From positions 186,001 to 250,000 of the forward strand of contig NZ_JACHIP010000002.1 of the NCBI RefSeq assembly GCF_014203275.1: 64,000 nucleotides of DNA, written 5' to 3'. The position numbers and the translations under genes were made by a program. This DNA is from Granulicella aggregans. GTDB taxonomy: Bacteria; Acidobacteriota; Terriglobia; Terriglobales; Acidobacteriaceae. Positions 24,339-33,576 of this stretch are shown piece by piece. How positions within the stretch are numbered: the stretch's first letter is position 1; every line of letters begins with the position of its first letter. The notes under the pieces were generated by a model. It was not told the DNA's origin and did not search any database. It was given only the letters and a program-made list of their open reading frames with translations.

Positions 24339-26789
24339 CTAGAGGATATCCCGCATACGCAGAAAAAGGAGCACCGACCCGAGCAAGACCACAAGCATTC
24401 CGCCCAGAACGCCGATCGATTCGCCGTAGGTATAACGCAGGCCGGCTCCATTGGTTAGCTGCGCCGGCTGACGAATATCGTTGCTCTCGGATGTCGCTTC
24501 CGGCACTTGGAGCGTGGCGGCGTCCACGCCCTTGCCGCCGCCGGGACATGCGTCCCACCGCTGCGGCCCGGGAAGATAGCCGCAGACATGGTCCTTCGCC
24601 TCCTCGATCATGTTGCGCTCGAAGGCCCATCGCGATGGTGCAACGTAACTCATGACGCGCGCTGGAGCGGGCATCTTGTAGATGGCGCGGATGCCGCCTC
24701 CAAGCGTGATGACAGGAAGAAGAACGACAGGAAGCAAAGCGATCGCGGTCTCTGTTGTTGCGCTACGCGCGGAGATCGCAAGACCAAGCGCAGCCCCGAC
24801 CAGCGACGAGATGACAAGGATTCCGGCTTCGCGCAGGTAGCTGCCGTGAAGATCGCACCCGAAGTAAACGACCGTCAGCAAAGTAAGACACTGAAAGATA
24901 CACAGGCCCATCAGCACTGCGAACTTCGAAAAAACATACGACGGAAGCTTGAGGTTCACCATGCGCTCGCGCTGGTAGATGGACCACTCGCCAACCACGT
25001 CGCGTGCTGCATTGTTGCAGCCGAACCAGATTGCCGCGACGACCAGCAGGAACTGGATTCCGGCGAGGTTGCCGCTCAGTTCGCTGAAGTCCCGCTGCGC
25101 CTGGGCGAGCGAGACGGCAGCCTGCTGGGCGGGCGCACTCAGAACCTTCGACAGGTTGTCGGGTTCTTTGACCGTGCCGAAGACCAACGCGATAAGGACG
25201 GCGAAGAGGGGTGCCTGCAGCAGCGTGATGATGAGCTGGGCCCGATCGCGTGTGCGCAGAACGATATTGCGCCGGAAGAGCGTCCACCACTGCGCGATGC
25301 CAAAGCTGCGCGTGGCGGAGACCTCTTTCTGGCTGCCTTCGCCCTTCACCTTTCCCGAACGGTCTTCGACGAAGAGCTTGCGATACTTCGACTGCCCATA
25401 ACGCTTCACCCACTCGGCGGTCGGCTGCTTGGCGAGTCCAGTCAGCAGCATCTCTGGGTTGAGTGTGCTCTTGTCCGTTTGCTGCTGCGCGGGCGGGTGG
25501 AAAAACTCAATGGAATCGGGGAATGTGGGACCGTAGTAGGCAAGCGAACCGCAGCCGCCACGGTCGCGCGAGATCATGATGAGGTTATCGAACTTACGGT
25601 AGACGTCGATACTTGGCTGATGGATGGTGGTAATGATCGTCTTGCCACCGCCGGCAAGACGCTTCAGCAAGTCGACGACGCCCTCAGCGTCATAGGATGA
25701 AAGTCCCGACGTGGGTTCGTCGAGGAAGAGCACCGGAGTGTCGGTGATCAGCTCCATCGCAATGTTGACGCGTTTGCGCTGTCCACCGCTGAGCACCTTC
25801 TTTTCGGGCGATCCAATCAATGTGTCTTTCTTGTCGAGGATGCCCAGATCATCGAGGATCTTGTCGATACGGGCGTCAATCTCCTTGTCATTCAGATCGG
25901 TCCGCAGCTTGGTCGAGAAATAGAGCGCCTCTCGCACCGTAAGCTGCGAATGGACGATGTCGTCCTGGGGAACGTACCCCATCTGCTGACGAAAGAGATC
26001 GTACGACTGGTAGAGGTCCGTACCGTTGAAGAGAACGTTGCCCGCCTCTGGCGGCGTGTAGCCATTGAGCGCCTTGAGGAAGGTGGTCTTTCCGGCACCG
26101 GCGGGTCCCATGAGCGCGACCAATTCGGAGGGATAGACCGTGAGCGAGATGGGATCGAGGAGACGTTTGCCGCCTACGGCTACGCACACCCCGACAGCGG
26201 AGATAGAGACATTCCCGTGGTATTCGCGACGCTCTAGCTTCCCGTTTTCGACGAGGCGGAACTGGAAGCCGCCGATCCCGACCTCCTCCCCCAGCCTTAG
26301 TTCCGTCTTGCTGGTGATGCGGACTCCGTCGACGAATGTGCCGTTGCGCGAAGATAGATCCTCGATGAAGACTGCATTGCCTGATCGCGTAATCTTCGCG
26401 TGGTTCCAGGAGGCCAGCGGGTCGTCGAGCGGCTCCCCGCACTCTGGATCGCGTCCGATGATGACGCTTTGCTCCTGCAGGTCGACTGGCTGTGCGGTCG
26501 CGGCCCCAATTGCGGTATTCGATATCCCGAGCAGGCGCGTTGCGGGGACTTTCAAAGAGCCGAGGTAGACGCTGTCGCTGGCCGTGATGCGACTACGTGT
26601 AATGCGGTTATTGAGTTGATTCAGCGCGGTGCCGTTGCGCGATTGCAGGTCCTCTATGAAAAACTCACCATTCTCTTCGACGATCCGGGCGTGCTCCCAC
26701 GAGATCATCGGAAGGTCGATGACAACGTCTGAGTCCGGCGCGCGACCGATGCGTCTGGTTCGCGTCGAGGGTATCGTCGAAACCGGCAT
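24339..26789 (-). CDS. Double-FHA ABCG-type ABC transporter
   Basis: An 816-residue fusion. Two forkhead-associated domains come first, FHA1 at about 10-85 (RRIGRAPDSDVVIDL, SWEHARI, SRNGTALN) and FHA2 at about 105-185 (VIIGRDPECGEPL, WNHAKI, SRNGTFVDG), each with the phosphothreonine-binding Arg, Ser/His and Asn. An ABCG-type ATPase follows: Walker A GPAGAGKTT near 230, Q-loop VPQDD, signature LSGGQRKRVNIAMEL near 333, Walker B LFLDEPTSGLSS, switch His in TTIHQPS. The C-terminal 300 residues are an ABC2 permease with six segments. The arrangement resembles mycobacterial Rv1747, which is controlled by kinase PknF through its FHA domains. Kinase and phosphatase genes flank it here. Substrate unknown. 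Confidence 0.9.
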   Translation of the reverse strand: MPVSTIPSTRTRRIGRAPDSDVVIDLPMISWEHARIVEENGEFFIEDLQSRNGTALNQLNNRITRSRITASDSVYLGSLKVPATRLLGISNTAIGAATAQPVDLQEQSVIIGRDPECGEPLDDPLASWNHAKITRSGNAVFIEDLSSRNGTFVDGVRITSKTELRLGEEVGIGGFQFRLVENGKLERREYHGNVSISAVGVCVAVGGKRLLDPISLTVYPSELVALMGPAGAGKTTFLKALNGYTPPEAGNVLFNGTDLYQSYDLFRQQMGYVPQDDIVHSQLTVREALYFSTKLRTDLNDKEIDARIDKILDDLGILDKKDTLIGSPEKKVLSGGQRKRVNIAMELITDTPVLFLDEPTSGLSSYDAEGVVDLLKRLAGGGKTIITTIHQPSIDVYRKFDNLIMISRDRGGCGSLAYYGPTFPDSIEFFHPPAQQQTDKSTLNPEMLLTGLAKQPTAEWVKRYGQSKYRKLFVEDRSGKVKGEGSQKEVSATRSFGIAQWWTLFRRNIVLRTRDRAQLIITLLQAPLFAVLIALVFGTVKEPDNLSKVLSAPAQQAAVSLAQAQRDFSELSGNLAGIQFLLVVAAIWFGCNNAARDVVGEWSIYQRERMVNLKLPSYVFSKFAVLMGLCIFQCLTLLTVVYFGCDLHGSYLREAGILVISSLVGAALGLAISARSATTETAIALLPVVLLPVITLGGGIRAIYKMPAPARVMSYVAPSRWAFERNMIEEAKDHVCGYLPGPQRWDACPGGGKGVDAATLQVPEATSESNDIRQPAQLTNGAGLRYTYGESIGVLGGMLVVLLGSVLLFLRMRDIL

Positions 26790-26869
26790 ATCTTATTCCC
26801 CTACAGTGCAAGGCTACCTGCCAAACGTTATCCAACCGAACTCACGCGCGGCCGTCCATCGCACCGACG

Positions 26870-27898
26870 CTAGGGCTGGCTGCTTACCTGGTCCTTTACT
26901 TTGACCTCAGCGGTCCCGGTATAGGTCGCAACTGCGGAGGTAGCGTCGGCCTCCGTGATCTTGGCCTCTCCCAGCTTGTCGTAGACCGTCCGAATTATCT
27001 TGCCTGTTGTTGGATCCTTGACGACATGATTGAACCGTTGCACGTCGACTACGTCGTTCACCTTCAAACCTGCCTTGGTGCCGACCGTAATGACGAGCGT
27101 CGTGCCGGAGACATCCGCAACAACGCCTTTGTAAGGGGTCTTCGGAGTAGTCGAAACGACGGCGACAGTAGGAGCCACAACCGAAGGAGGGGCTTTGGCT
27201 TCGGCAGCTATAGTCGGCAGTGGAGAAGACTCAATCTGGGTCGCGATCTGGTTGATCGCCTGCGTGGTGGCGTCCGTCACCATGGCCGCACTAATTCCGT
27301 TTCCAGAGGTCTGGATGGCGCTTAGGCCGCCCACTTTCTTCGTTGACACACCGTTGCCCAGCGCGGTGCCAACGATGGTGCCAGTAGTTGTGTCGATCAA
27401 ACGCGCCGTTACACCGACGGTGACGGTGTATATCGAATTCTTGGTTCCTGGTATCGGAACCAGGCCAATGTGCCCGCCGGGAGTGGTCGTAGTCTGCGTC
27501 TCGCCGCTATATTGACTCACCGAACCGATGATGATGCCGTCCACTCCGGCGATCTTGCCCAGCTTCACCGCAGTGTTCTGATCGGAACGGTCACTGTTGG
27601 AGAGGTTCTGCTCCTTAATGATCTTGTCCAGCGCCGAGCGTTCGATCAGGATGAACTTTCCATCAGCGTTTAACTTGTTGATGATCAGGTCGCCCATCGA
27701 GACGCCCAGGTCGTTCTGCACGCCAAGCTGGGCCGCCTTAAACCTTGCATCCTGACTCACATCCAGGCTCATCACCGCGATGCGGCGCTTGGGTGCTTGC
27801 GTCGACTGTGCAAGACAGACGGAGGAGAGAGTAACCAGGCCCAGTAGCCCGGCGGAAAGGCAGACATTACGAGTCTTGCAAACGGCAGAGACAAACAT
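26870..27898 (-). CDS. CsgG-family exported protein
   Basis: A 342-residue protein with an N-terminal signal peptide (about residues 1-31, CLSAGLLGLVTLSSVCLAQS; the Cys near the end could be a lipobox-like site but the spacing is not canonical). Residues about 38-215 match the CsgG/curli assembly domain: RIAVMSLDVSQD, LINKLNADGKFILIERSALDKIIKEQ split as FILIERSALD and KIIKEQNLS, and VDGIIIGSVSQYSG. The C-terminal 90 residues form a further beta-rich domain (VVADVSGTTLVITVGTKAGLKVNDVV). Curli genes csgA/B/E/F are absent. It sits between the kinase gene (36 bases upstream) and the FHA-ABC gene (80 bases downstream), so it may form an envelope channel or sensor for that system. Confidence 0.8.
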   Translation of the reverse strand: MFVSAVCKTRNVCLSAGLLGLVTLSSVCLAQSTQAPKRRIAVMSLDVSQDARFKAAQLGVQNDLGVSMGDLIINKLNADGKFILIERSALDKIIKEQNLSNSDRSDQNTAVKLGKIAGVDGIIIGSVSQYSGETQTTTTPGGHIGLVPIPGTKNSIYTVTVGVTARLIDTTTGTIVGTALGNGVSTKKVGGLSAIQTSGNGISAAMVTDATTQAINQIATQIESSPLPTIAAEAKAPPSVVAPTVAVVSTTPKTPYKGVVADVSGTTLVITVGTKAGLKVNDVVDVQRFNHVVKDPTTGKIIRTVYDKLGEAKITEADATSAVATYTGTAEVKVKDQVSSQP

Positions 27899-27934
27899 TT
27901 GGATTCACCTCAATGGAAAGTTCGCTATGCATTC

Positions 27935-29650
27935 TTACCGGCCTAGAAAAGTCTCCAACGCCTTCAAATCAGGCTCGGTCAGATTGGCGAAGCGCGTTGC
28001 GCGGTCGGGATCCTGTGCGTTGAATGCCTCCTCGGCCTTGCGGAGGTTGAGGTTCATGCTGGCCTGCTTAGAGGCCATGTCACCGCGCAGACTCATTCCA
28101 CTCTGTTGCATGGATCGCTGCATGGTGATGAGACTTGCGTTTACAGAAGCTGCCCGCGCCTTCAGTCCGTCAATCTGCGTCTCCACCGCGTCCAGCTTGT
28201 CTTTCTCCTCCTGGGACAACTGGGGTCTGGCTGGCTGTTGAGGTCCGGGCTGAATAACTACCGTTCCGCGAATCGATGCCTGCTCGCGTGGAGCAACCGC
28301 CGGAGCTGTACCTCTCGGCTGCGGCCCGACCGTGGCCGGAGGCTTCGTCAGCTTGCTGGGTGCTACTGGCGAAGGCGCCGTCGGCTGCGGCTGTTGCAGT
28401 GGCACAGGCGTGGGCGTTGTCGCCCCACTCGTCTCCACCTGTTTTTGGCTATCGGAGAGGTGCATGGAACGGACCACCGGAACGGCAGCGGCGGCCAATG
28501 CAAGAGCTGTCCCTCCCACCGCATAGAGCAGTTTGTTGTTCGACTTTTTCGGGAGAGCGAGTGCGACCGACTGCGGGTTGTAGGCAGGCGTTCCGGCGAC
28601 CTCCGTCATGCGGCGATCGTCGAAGGCATTATTGAGGAGTGCGGTCTGTGGCCGAGCGGATGGGAAAGCTTCGACCATGGTCGCCGGACGGCTGTTCTCG
28701 GCAAATGCGGCAGGCCAGTTGTTCTCGACGATGGTAGCGGGACGGCTTTCGAGGAAGGTCTTGGGGACCGTCGTCGACTGCTCGACCATGGTGAGTACCG
28801 GAGACTGGCCGGCGCCGAAGCCGTTCGGCAAGGCTGCGGGAAGGTCGCGCAACGCCTGGCGGAGGTCTTCGGCACGCTGGAAGCGGTCCTCGGGGGCCTT
28901 TGCAATCGTCTTCATGATGATCTCGCTGAGGCGGGCCGGCATCCAGGGCTGCATCTCCAGCGGACTCTTGGGCATCTCCTTCACGTGAGCCGCCATGAGC
29001 TCAAAGTCGCTGGTCGCCTTGAATGGCCGCTGCCCGGTCACCATCTCGTAGAGCGAAACGCCGATAGAGTAGAGATCCGAACGAGCGTCCGTGGCCTGAC
29101 CCATAATCTGCTCAGGGGACATATAGTCGATCGAGCCGAGCGTGGTGCCGGTCTGAGTCAGTTGCCGCTGGGTATCGGCACGGGCGATCCCGAAGTCCAT
29201 CAGCTTGATCTCGCCAGTGGGGGTCAGCATCATGTTGGCGGGCTTGATATCGCGGTGGATGATGCCCTTGCCATGCGCGTATCCGAGGGCCGCGAGAGCC
29301 TGGTCGAGATAGTTAAGGGCGTCCGGAACGCGGATGGGGCCGCGTTCTAGCAGTTGGGTAAGGGTGACACCGTCGACGAACTCCATCACCATGATGAGTT
29401 GGTTATTGATGGTGAGCGCGGTGCAGAGGCTGGCGATGTTGGGATGGTGCAGGCTTGCGACGAGCTTGATCTCGCGCAGGAAACGGTCAGCGAGGTCGGA
29501 GCGCCCGGCAAGGTCGGGGAGCAATATCTTCATCGCCTCGATTCGGTCCGAGATGACGTTGCGAACGCGATAGACGCGCCCCATTCCGCCGGCACCAAGG
29601 ATGCCTAGAATCTCGTAATCCCCGACGCGTTGATTTACTTCGCCTTGCAT
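27935..29650 (-). CDS. Ser/Thr protein kinase, membrane-anchored
   Basis: The ATG at 29650 is preferred because GAGG lies six bases upstream; a GTG at 29662 would add four residues. The 571-residue product has a cytoplasmic Hanks-type kinase domain (about residues 9-270): glycine loop LGAGGMGRVY, ATP Lys41 in AMKIL, catalytic HRDIKPAN with Asp133, DFG at 152-154, and MSPEQ activation-loop end. A linker of about 100 residues rich in Thr/Pro follows, then one transmembrane helix at about 374-393, then a periplasmic Pro/Thr-rich stretch and a coiled coil (about 470-560). No PASTA domain is present. It opens the unit with CsgG, FHA-ABC and PP2C genes and is likely to phosphorylate partners of the FHA domains. 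Confidence 0.92.
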   Translation of the reverse strand: MQGEVNQRVGDYEILGILGAGGMGRVYRVRNVISDRIEAMKILLPDLAGRSDLADRFLREIKLVASLHHPNIASLCTALTINNQLIMVMEFVDGVTLTQLLERGPIRVPDALNYLDQALAALGYAHGKGIIHRDIKPANMMLTPTGEIKLMDFGIARADTQRQLTQTGTTLGSIDYMSPEQIMGQATDARSDLYSIGVSLYEMVTGQRPFKATSDFELMAAHVKEMPKSPLEMQPWMPARLSEIIMKTIAKAPEDRFQRAEDLRQALRDLPAALPNGFGAGQSPVLTMVEQSTTVPKTFLESRPATIVENNWPAAFAENSRPATMVEAFPSARPQTALLNNAFDDRRMTEVAGTPAYNPQSVALALPKKSNNKLLYAVGGTALALAAAAVPVVRSMHLSDSQKQVETSGATTPTPVPLQQPQPTAPSPVAPSKLTKPPATVGPQPRGTAPAVAPREQASIRGTVVIQPGPQQPARPQLSQEEKDKLDAVETQIDGLKARAASVNASLITMQRSMQQSGMSLRGDMASKQASMNLNLRKAEEAFNAQDPDRATRFANLTEPDLKALETFLGR

Positions 29651-30459
29651 ACTGGGCCTCACGCATTAAATTGTCTGCCCAAGATTACGCAGCAGTCGGC
29701 AATTCAGATGGATGTCGGCACTGCTAGCTAACCTGTAAAAACAGGAGCCGCAATTTCGACGGAGATTATTGCCAAGTAATCGATGCCCTACTTTGTATCA
29801 GGAACCGGAACCGGCAACAATCTATTTGCGAGAATTCTTCTACACCCGCAGGCGAAAGCCGATGTTTTGTCAAAACATCCGGCCACGCGCAGCGGATTTT
29901 CAGAGATACCTTTCTCGGGTGTAAACGGACAACCGAACAGGCAAGAGTGACCCGGATTCTGGCGAAGAGTCTTTCCTTCACGACCTTACCGGCCGGACGC
30001 AAAGGTGGGGAATTTAAGTGGTTGGTAAACATAATCCAACTTACCCCGGTCCCGTGAGCCTGGGTTCAGGACTCGACAGGTACGAGGATGAGGGGAGGCA
30101 CTCAGGGCGAGATCCACTGTCGACCATCCTCGAGAGCTATCGGTGTGCGTGTCTGATTTTCGCGCGGTTTCTCTGGACCGCAGGCGACTCGGACAAAAAG
30201 TGAAGCGGGAAACACGGTGAAACGCCTCCACAGAGCTATCGCTCTTGGTGAGAAGTTCTCAAACAAAACCGACGCCCCAAGTCCCCAAGCTTGCATTACT
30301 TCGTCCGACTCTTACACCCACCGAGCAGCAGCCCTTCCGGGTGCTGGACAGAGCCCACCTATCCTCACTCGTCCGCTTCTTCCTGCTTCTGAAGGAATGG
30401 GATAGTTTGGCATCTCCCGGCTGCGCTGACGAGAGGTCCTAAAACGAATGAAGTGACCA
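29651..30459. other. Gene-poor region upstream of kinase
   Basis: About 800 bases with reduced GC. It holds the kinase promoter. No intact gene was found. In the plus strand around 30320-30400 one frame reads LTPTEQQPFRVLDRAHL and FFLLLKEWD, which is helix-like and could be the end of a decayed small ORF associated with the recombinase remnant just downstream; this is weak. No direct repeat of the tRNA-Pro 3' end was noticed. Confidence 0.35.
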
Positions 30460-30621
30460 ATGAAACCAGCAACCTACTACACCCGTGTATCCAGCCGAGA
30501 ACAGCAGCAAGAAGGTTCTCCCTTGGAGCACAAGCCAGGACTCGACGGAGCGGCCCAGACTGCTCAGAATGATGTGTTTGAACTATTCCCTGAATGCCGT
30601 AGGTATAACGCGCGCATATAG
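30460..30621 (+). pseudogene. Serine recombinase N-terminal remnant
   Basis: ATG at 30460 opens 53 codons. The first 25 residues read MKPATYYTRVSSREQQQEGS followed by PLEHK, the hallmark start of large serine recombinases (Y-x-R-V-S-S-x-E-Q, catalytic Ser in RVS, then G-x-S-L-E-x-Q). After residue 25 the resemblance stops and the frame ends at a stop codon at 30619-30621. A full recombinase would need 450 or more residues, so this is a truncated remnant of an integrated element, or an excision/deletion scar. It lies 43 bases from the tRNA-Pro gene. Confidence 0.6.
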
Positions 30622-30664
30622 GTATCCATTCAATCTCATCTTCCAAACGGCCAAATTGTAAGAA

Positions 30665-30741
<77 letters not shown>

Positions 30742-30963
30742 ACTATGGATGGAATGTGCCGATGATAGGAGCGCCGCCGCCTTGCTCAGGAAGACTCGGA
30801 ATCTCCCTGCTGGCCTCGCCAACCGACATCTTAGTTTAGCAGAGATTGCGCCGCGGGATAAACGCTACGTAGGACCGGTTACACAAACCCAAGCAAAATA
30901 TCCGGCAGTCCCTTGATTCCGGGGCTGATATCGTTTAAGAGTTCGCAGTGGGAGCGCGCACCG

Positions 30964-32115
30964 ATGATAATGGAACGCCGCCAAATCGTGGGAATGGCAG
31001 CCCAGGGCCAAACCGGCCCCATGGTAACCCTCGTTCGCATCGAAGGCTCTTCGTACCGCCAGGCCGGCGCAAGGCTGCTGCTCTCCTCCAACACGCCTGG
31101 AACCTATGCCGGAACCATAAGCGGCGGGTGCCTGGAGACCGAAGTGGTCACCAAGGCACTCTGGAAGGTCCGCAGCGGCCCCGTCGTCGAACGCTACTCG
31201 ACCCTCTTCGACGATACCGCGGAGGTCCCCTACGGTCTCGGCTGCGGTGGCACTGTCGATCTCCTCTTCGAACCCGCTGGAACCCCAGAGTTCGAGGCCC
31301 TCCTCCGTGCGCTGGCTGAAGCGCTGCAAGGTGAATCTTTCACCATCCTCACCCGCCTCCCGTCGACCGGTGTTTCCTTCGCGCGGGCTGTCCTCTCCGC
31401 CACGAAAGAGGTTCTCTTCGCCAGCGATGGTCTTTCGCTCAACGAGATCGAGCAGTCTCTAGAGGCCGAGCAGCCGGAACTCCTGGGCGTCTTCAGAGAG
31501 CAACTCACTCCGCCCCAGAGACTGCTCGTCTTCGGAGCGGGCGACGATGCCAAACCTCTCGTCAACCTGGCAGCTTTGCTCGGATGGACGGTCCTCGTCG
31601 CCGACGGCCGTTCGCAACTCGCCAAGCCGGAGCGATTCCCCGCAGCCGCGCAAGTCTTCGCCGTCACGACTGCGGACCTCGACTCACTAAGCGTCTCATC
31701 CAGCGACGCCGTCGTCCTGATGACCCATAGCTACGAGCAAGATCGCGAGTGGCTTGCCGCTTTGCTCCCGGTCGCTCCACGCTACTTCGGCGTACTTGGA
31801 GCACGCCATCGCAGCAGTCTTCTCGTCAGCGAAGCCGCGGTGCTGTGCGGGCTCCCGCTTGCCACCTGTTGCGAGCGCATCTTCGCTCCAGTCGGACTTG
31901 ACTTAGGCGGTGACGGTCCCGAGGCGATTGCCCTCGCCGTCCTCGCCGAGGCCCAAGCGCGCTGCATGGGTCGACTCGGAGCCTCGCGCCGCCTCTCTGC
32001 GGACGACGTCGCCGCTCAGGTCAACAAGGGCGGCCCCTCGCGCTATCTGCAGGCACAATGCGCCGTCGACGATTCTCTCTCCCGGATCTCCACCGACGCA
32101 GCATCACTCGGATGA
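30964..32115 (+). CDS. xdhC: XdhC/CoxI-family molybdenum enzyme maturation protein
   Basis: Start at ATG 30964 (GGGAG upstream); 383 residues. The N-terminal XdhC_CoxI domain reads VTLVRIEGSSYRQAGARLLL, then GTISGGCLETEV with its conserved Cys, then GLGCGGTVDLLFEP. The C-terminal part is an XdhC Rossmann domain (LLVFGAGDDAKPLVNLAALLGW, VVLMTHSYEQD, YFGVLGARHR). XdhC-type proteins bind and sulfurate molybdenum cofactor and insert it into xanthine dehydrogenase-type enzymes. The stop overlaps the start of the MocA-like gene (ATGA), so the two are translationally coupled. The hydroxylase subunits are encoded convergently about 600 bases further on. Confidence 0.85.
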   Translation: MIMERRQIVGMAAQGQTGPMVTLVRIEGSSYRQAGARLLLSSNTPGTYAGTISGGCLETEVVTKALWKVRSGPVVERYSTLFDDTAEVPYGLGCGGTVDLLFEPAGTPEFEALLRALAEALQGESFTILTRLPSTGVSFARAVLSATKEVLFASDGLSLNEIEQSLEAEQPELLGVFREQLTPPQRLLVFGAGDDAKPLVNLAALLGWTVLVADGRSQLAKPERFPAAAQVFAVTTADLDSLSVSSSDAVVLMTHSYEQDREWLAALLPVAPRYFGVLGARHRSSLLVSEAAVLCGLPLATCCERIFAPVGLDLGGDGPEAIALAVLAEAQARCMGRLGASRRLSADDVAAQVNKGGPSRYLQAQCAVDDSLSRISTDAASLG

Positions 32116-32681
32116 AAGCCGCCGTCATTCTGGCTGCTGGAGCCTCGCGGCGGCTCGGCCGACCGAAGCAAGATGTCGTGCTTGGCGGCGAGACGCTGCT
32201 CGAACGCACCGTCCGCATCGCGATTCAGGCCGCTCTCGATCCCGTGTACGTCATCGTCGCTCCGGAACGACAGAGCTCTCACATTCCAGGTGTCACGATT
32301 CTCACCAATCCCGACGCTGCGGAGGGCATGGCCGCATCTATCCGCACGGGCGTTCTCGCAGCTGCGCATAATCAATGCGAGGGCATCATCATCCTCGCCT
32401 GCGACCAGCCCGCGGTTACTCCCGAACATCTACACGCAATCATCGCGAACAGCGACGGTGGAACGCGGATTTCTGCCTCCAACTACGGTTCGCGCAGGGG
32501 CGTTCCCGCCTACTTCCCTTCCTCCGCATTCCCAGGCCTGCTCGAGCTCCGAGGAGACATAGGCGCCCGCGACCTCCTCGCCTCAGCACACGCTATCCTC
32601 CTAGCGAACGGCGAACTCGACATTGACACCGCCGAGGAGCTCGCCCGCGCTCAAATTCTGTTTCAAACATGCGAAGGCTGA
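32112..32681 (+). CDS. MocA-like molybdenum cofactor nucleotidyltransferase
   Basis: A 189-residue NTP transferase of the MobA/MocA type starting in a 4-base overlap with xdhC. The nucleotide-binding signature is LAAGASRRLGRPKQ at about residues 7-20; further motifs are IRTGV near 77, the metal-binding ACDQPAV near 95 and VPAYFPSSAFPGLLEL in the substrate region. MocA makes molybdopterin cytosine dinucleotide, the cofactor form of xanthine-dehydrogenase-family hydroxylases; MobA would make the guanine form. Context with XdhC and the Mo hydroxylase operon favours the MocA role, but this is inference. Confidence 0.8.
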   Translation: MKAAVILAAGASRRLGRPKQDVVLGGETLLERTVRIAIQAALDPVYVIVAPERQSSHIPGVTILTNPDAAEGMAASIRTGVLAAAHNQCEGIIILACDQPAVTPEHLHAIIANSDGGTRISASNYGSRRGVPAYFPSSAFPGLLELRGDIGARDLLASAHAILLANGELDIDTAEELARAQILFQTCEG

Positions 32682-32700
32682 ACGCCCGATCCGTTCCCCG

Positions 32701-33567
32701 CTACAGTCCGCGCAGAAACTCCTCAACCAAGTTCCCCGCCACGGCCGCCCTATACTTCGCCGTGCTGCGAATGTCATCGATGGGCCTGCATTCCCCGGCG
32801 AGTGCCGTCCGCGCAGCTGCAATCGTCGGCCCTAGCTCAGCATCCACACTTCTTCTGGTCAATGCCAGCTCTGTCGCCACCAGCCGCGCGGGAGTCTCCC
32901 TCAGGCTCGCCGCTCCCAACCGGATCTCTTCAATGACACCACCGTGCACCCGCGCCAGCGCCGCGATCGCCACCTTCGAGATCGCCTGCGCATTCCGCGT
33001 CCCCACCTTGCGCGCATACGAAACGTAACCGCTGAAGTTACGTTTCAACTGGATGCTGTACAGCAGCTCATCCGGCCGCAGCATCGTCTTCTTGTAGCCA
33101 AGATGGAACTTGCCATAAGGAACCTTCCGCGCGCCACTGGCCGAGATCAACGTCAGCTCCGCCTCATACACCAGCAGCGCTGGGGGCGAGTCCGCAGCCG
33201 GCGAAGCATTCACGCAGTTCCCACCCAAAGTCCCGCGATTCTGATTTGCGATGGATCCTGTCCAACTCGCTGCCTGCGCCAGCAGTGTGAAATCGCTGGC
33301 GATCACCGGATGTCTGCGCAAATCGGTGAACGTGGTCCCCGCGCCGATCGTCACCGCATCCTCCGAGACCTCGATGAACCGAAGCTCCGGGATACCCCAC
33401 AGCGAGACCAGCTTCTTCGCTTCCAGGCGTCCCGCGCCCAGCGCGACCATCAATTCCGTGCCACCCGCAATCGGCGTGAACTCTCCCGGCGAATCGGCCA
33501 GAGCGTTCAGCACGGCGGCCAGAGAACCCGGCGCAATCAGGTCATACTGCGATACATTCGAGCGCAT
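32701..33567 (-). CDS. Xanthine dehydrogenase-family FAD-binding subunit
   Basis: A 288-residue medium subunit of a molybdenum hydroxylase. The FAD-binding motif FTPIAGGTELMVALGAG is at about residues 33-49, the second FAD segment TLGGNCVNASPAADSPPALLVYEA near 110-133, and the C-terminal CO_deh_flav_C domain runs from about 180 (VSYARKVGTRNAQAISKVAIAAL shortened: RKVGTRNAQAIS). It transfers electrons from the 2Fe-2S clusters to NAD or another acceptor. It is the last gene of a minus-strand unit: Mo subunit, 2Fe-2S subunit, small membrane protein, FAD subunit. Substrate (xanthine or another N-heterocycle) is not determined by this subunit. Confidence 0.9.
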   Translation of the reverse strand: MRSNVSQYDLIAPGSLAAVLNALADSPGEFTPIAGGTELMVALGAGRLEAKKLVSLWGIPELRFIEVSEDAVTIGAGTTFTDLRRHPVIASDFTLLAQAASWTGSIANQNRGTLGGNCVNASPAADSPPALLVYEAELTLISASGARKVPYGKFHLGYKKTMLRPDELLYSIQLKRNFSGYVSYARKVGTRNAQAISKVAIAALARVHGGVIEEIRLGAASLRETPARLVATELALTRRSVDAELGPTIAAARTALAGECRPIDDIRSTAKYRAAVAGNLVEEFLRGL

Positions 33568-33576
33568 GAAGTCATT

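Noticed and set aside
24507-25700. 397-codon open frame on the plus strand
   Set aside because: Antisense to the FHA-ABC transporter gene, which is clearly the coding frame.
26870-27898. Curli biogenesis locus
   Set aside because: Only a CsgG-like gene is present; csgA, B, D, E and F homologues are absent and the neighbours are kinase and FHA-ABC genes.
28106-29350. 414-codon open frame on the plus strand
   Set aside because: Antisense to the Ser/Thr kinase; the kinase has all catalytic motifs on the other strand.
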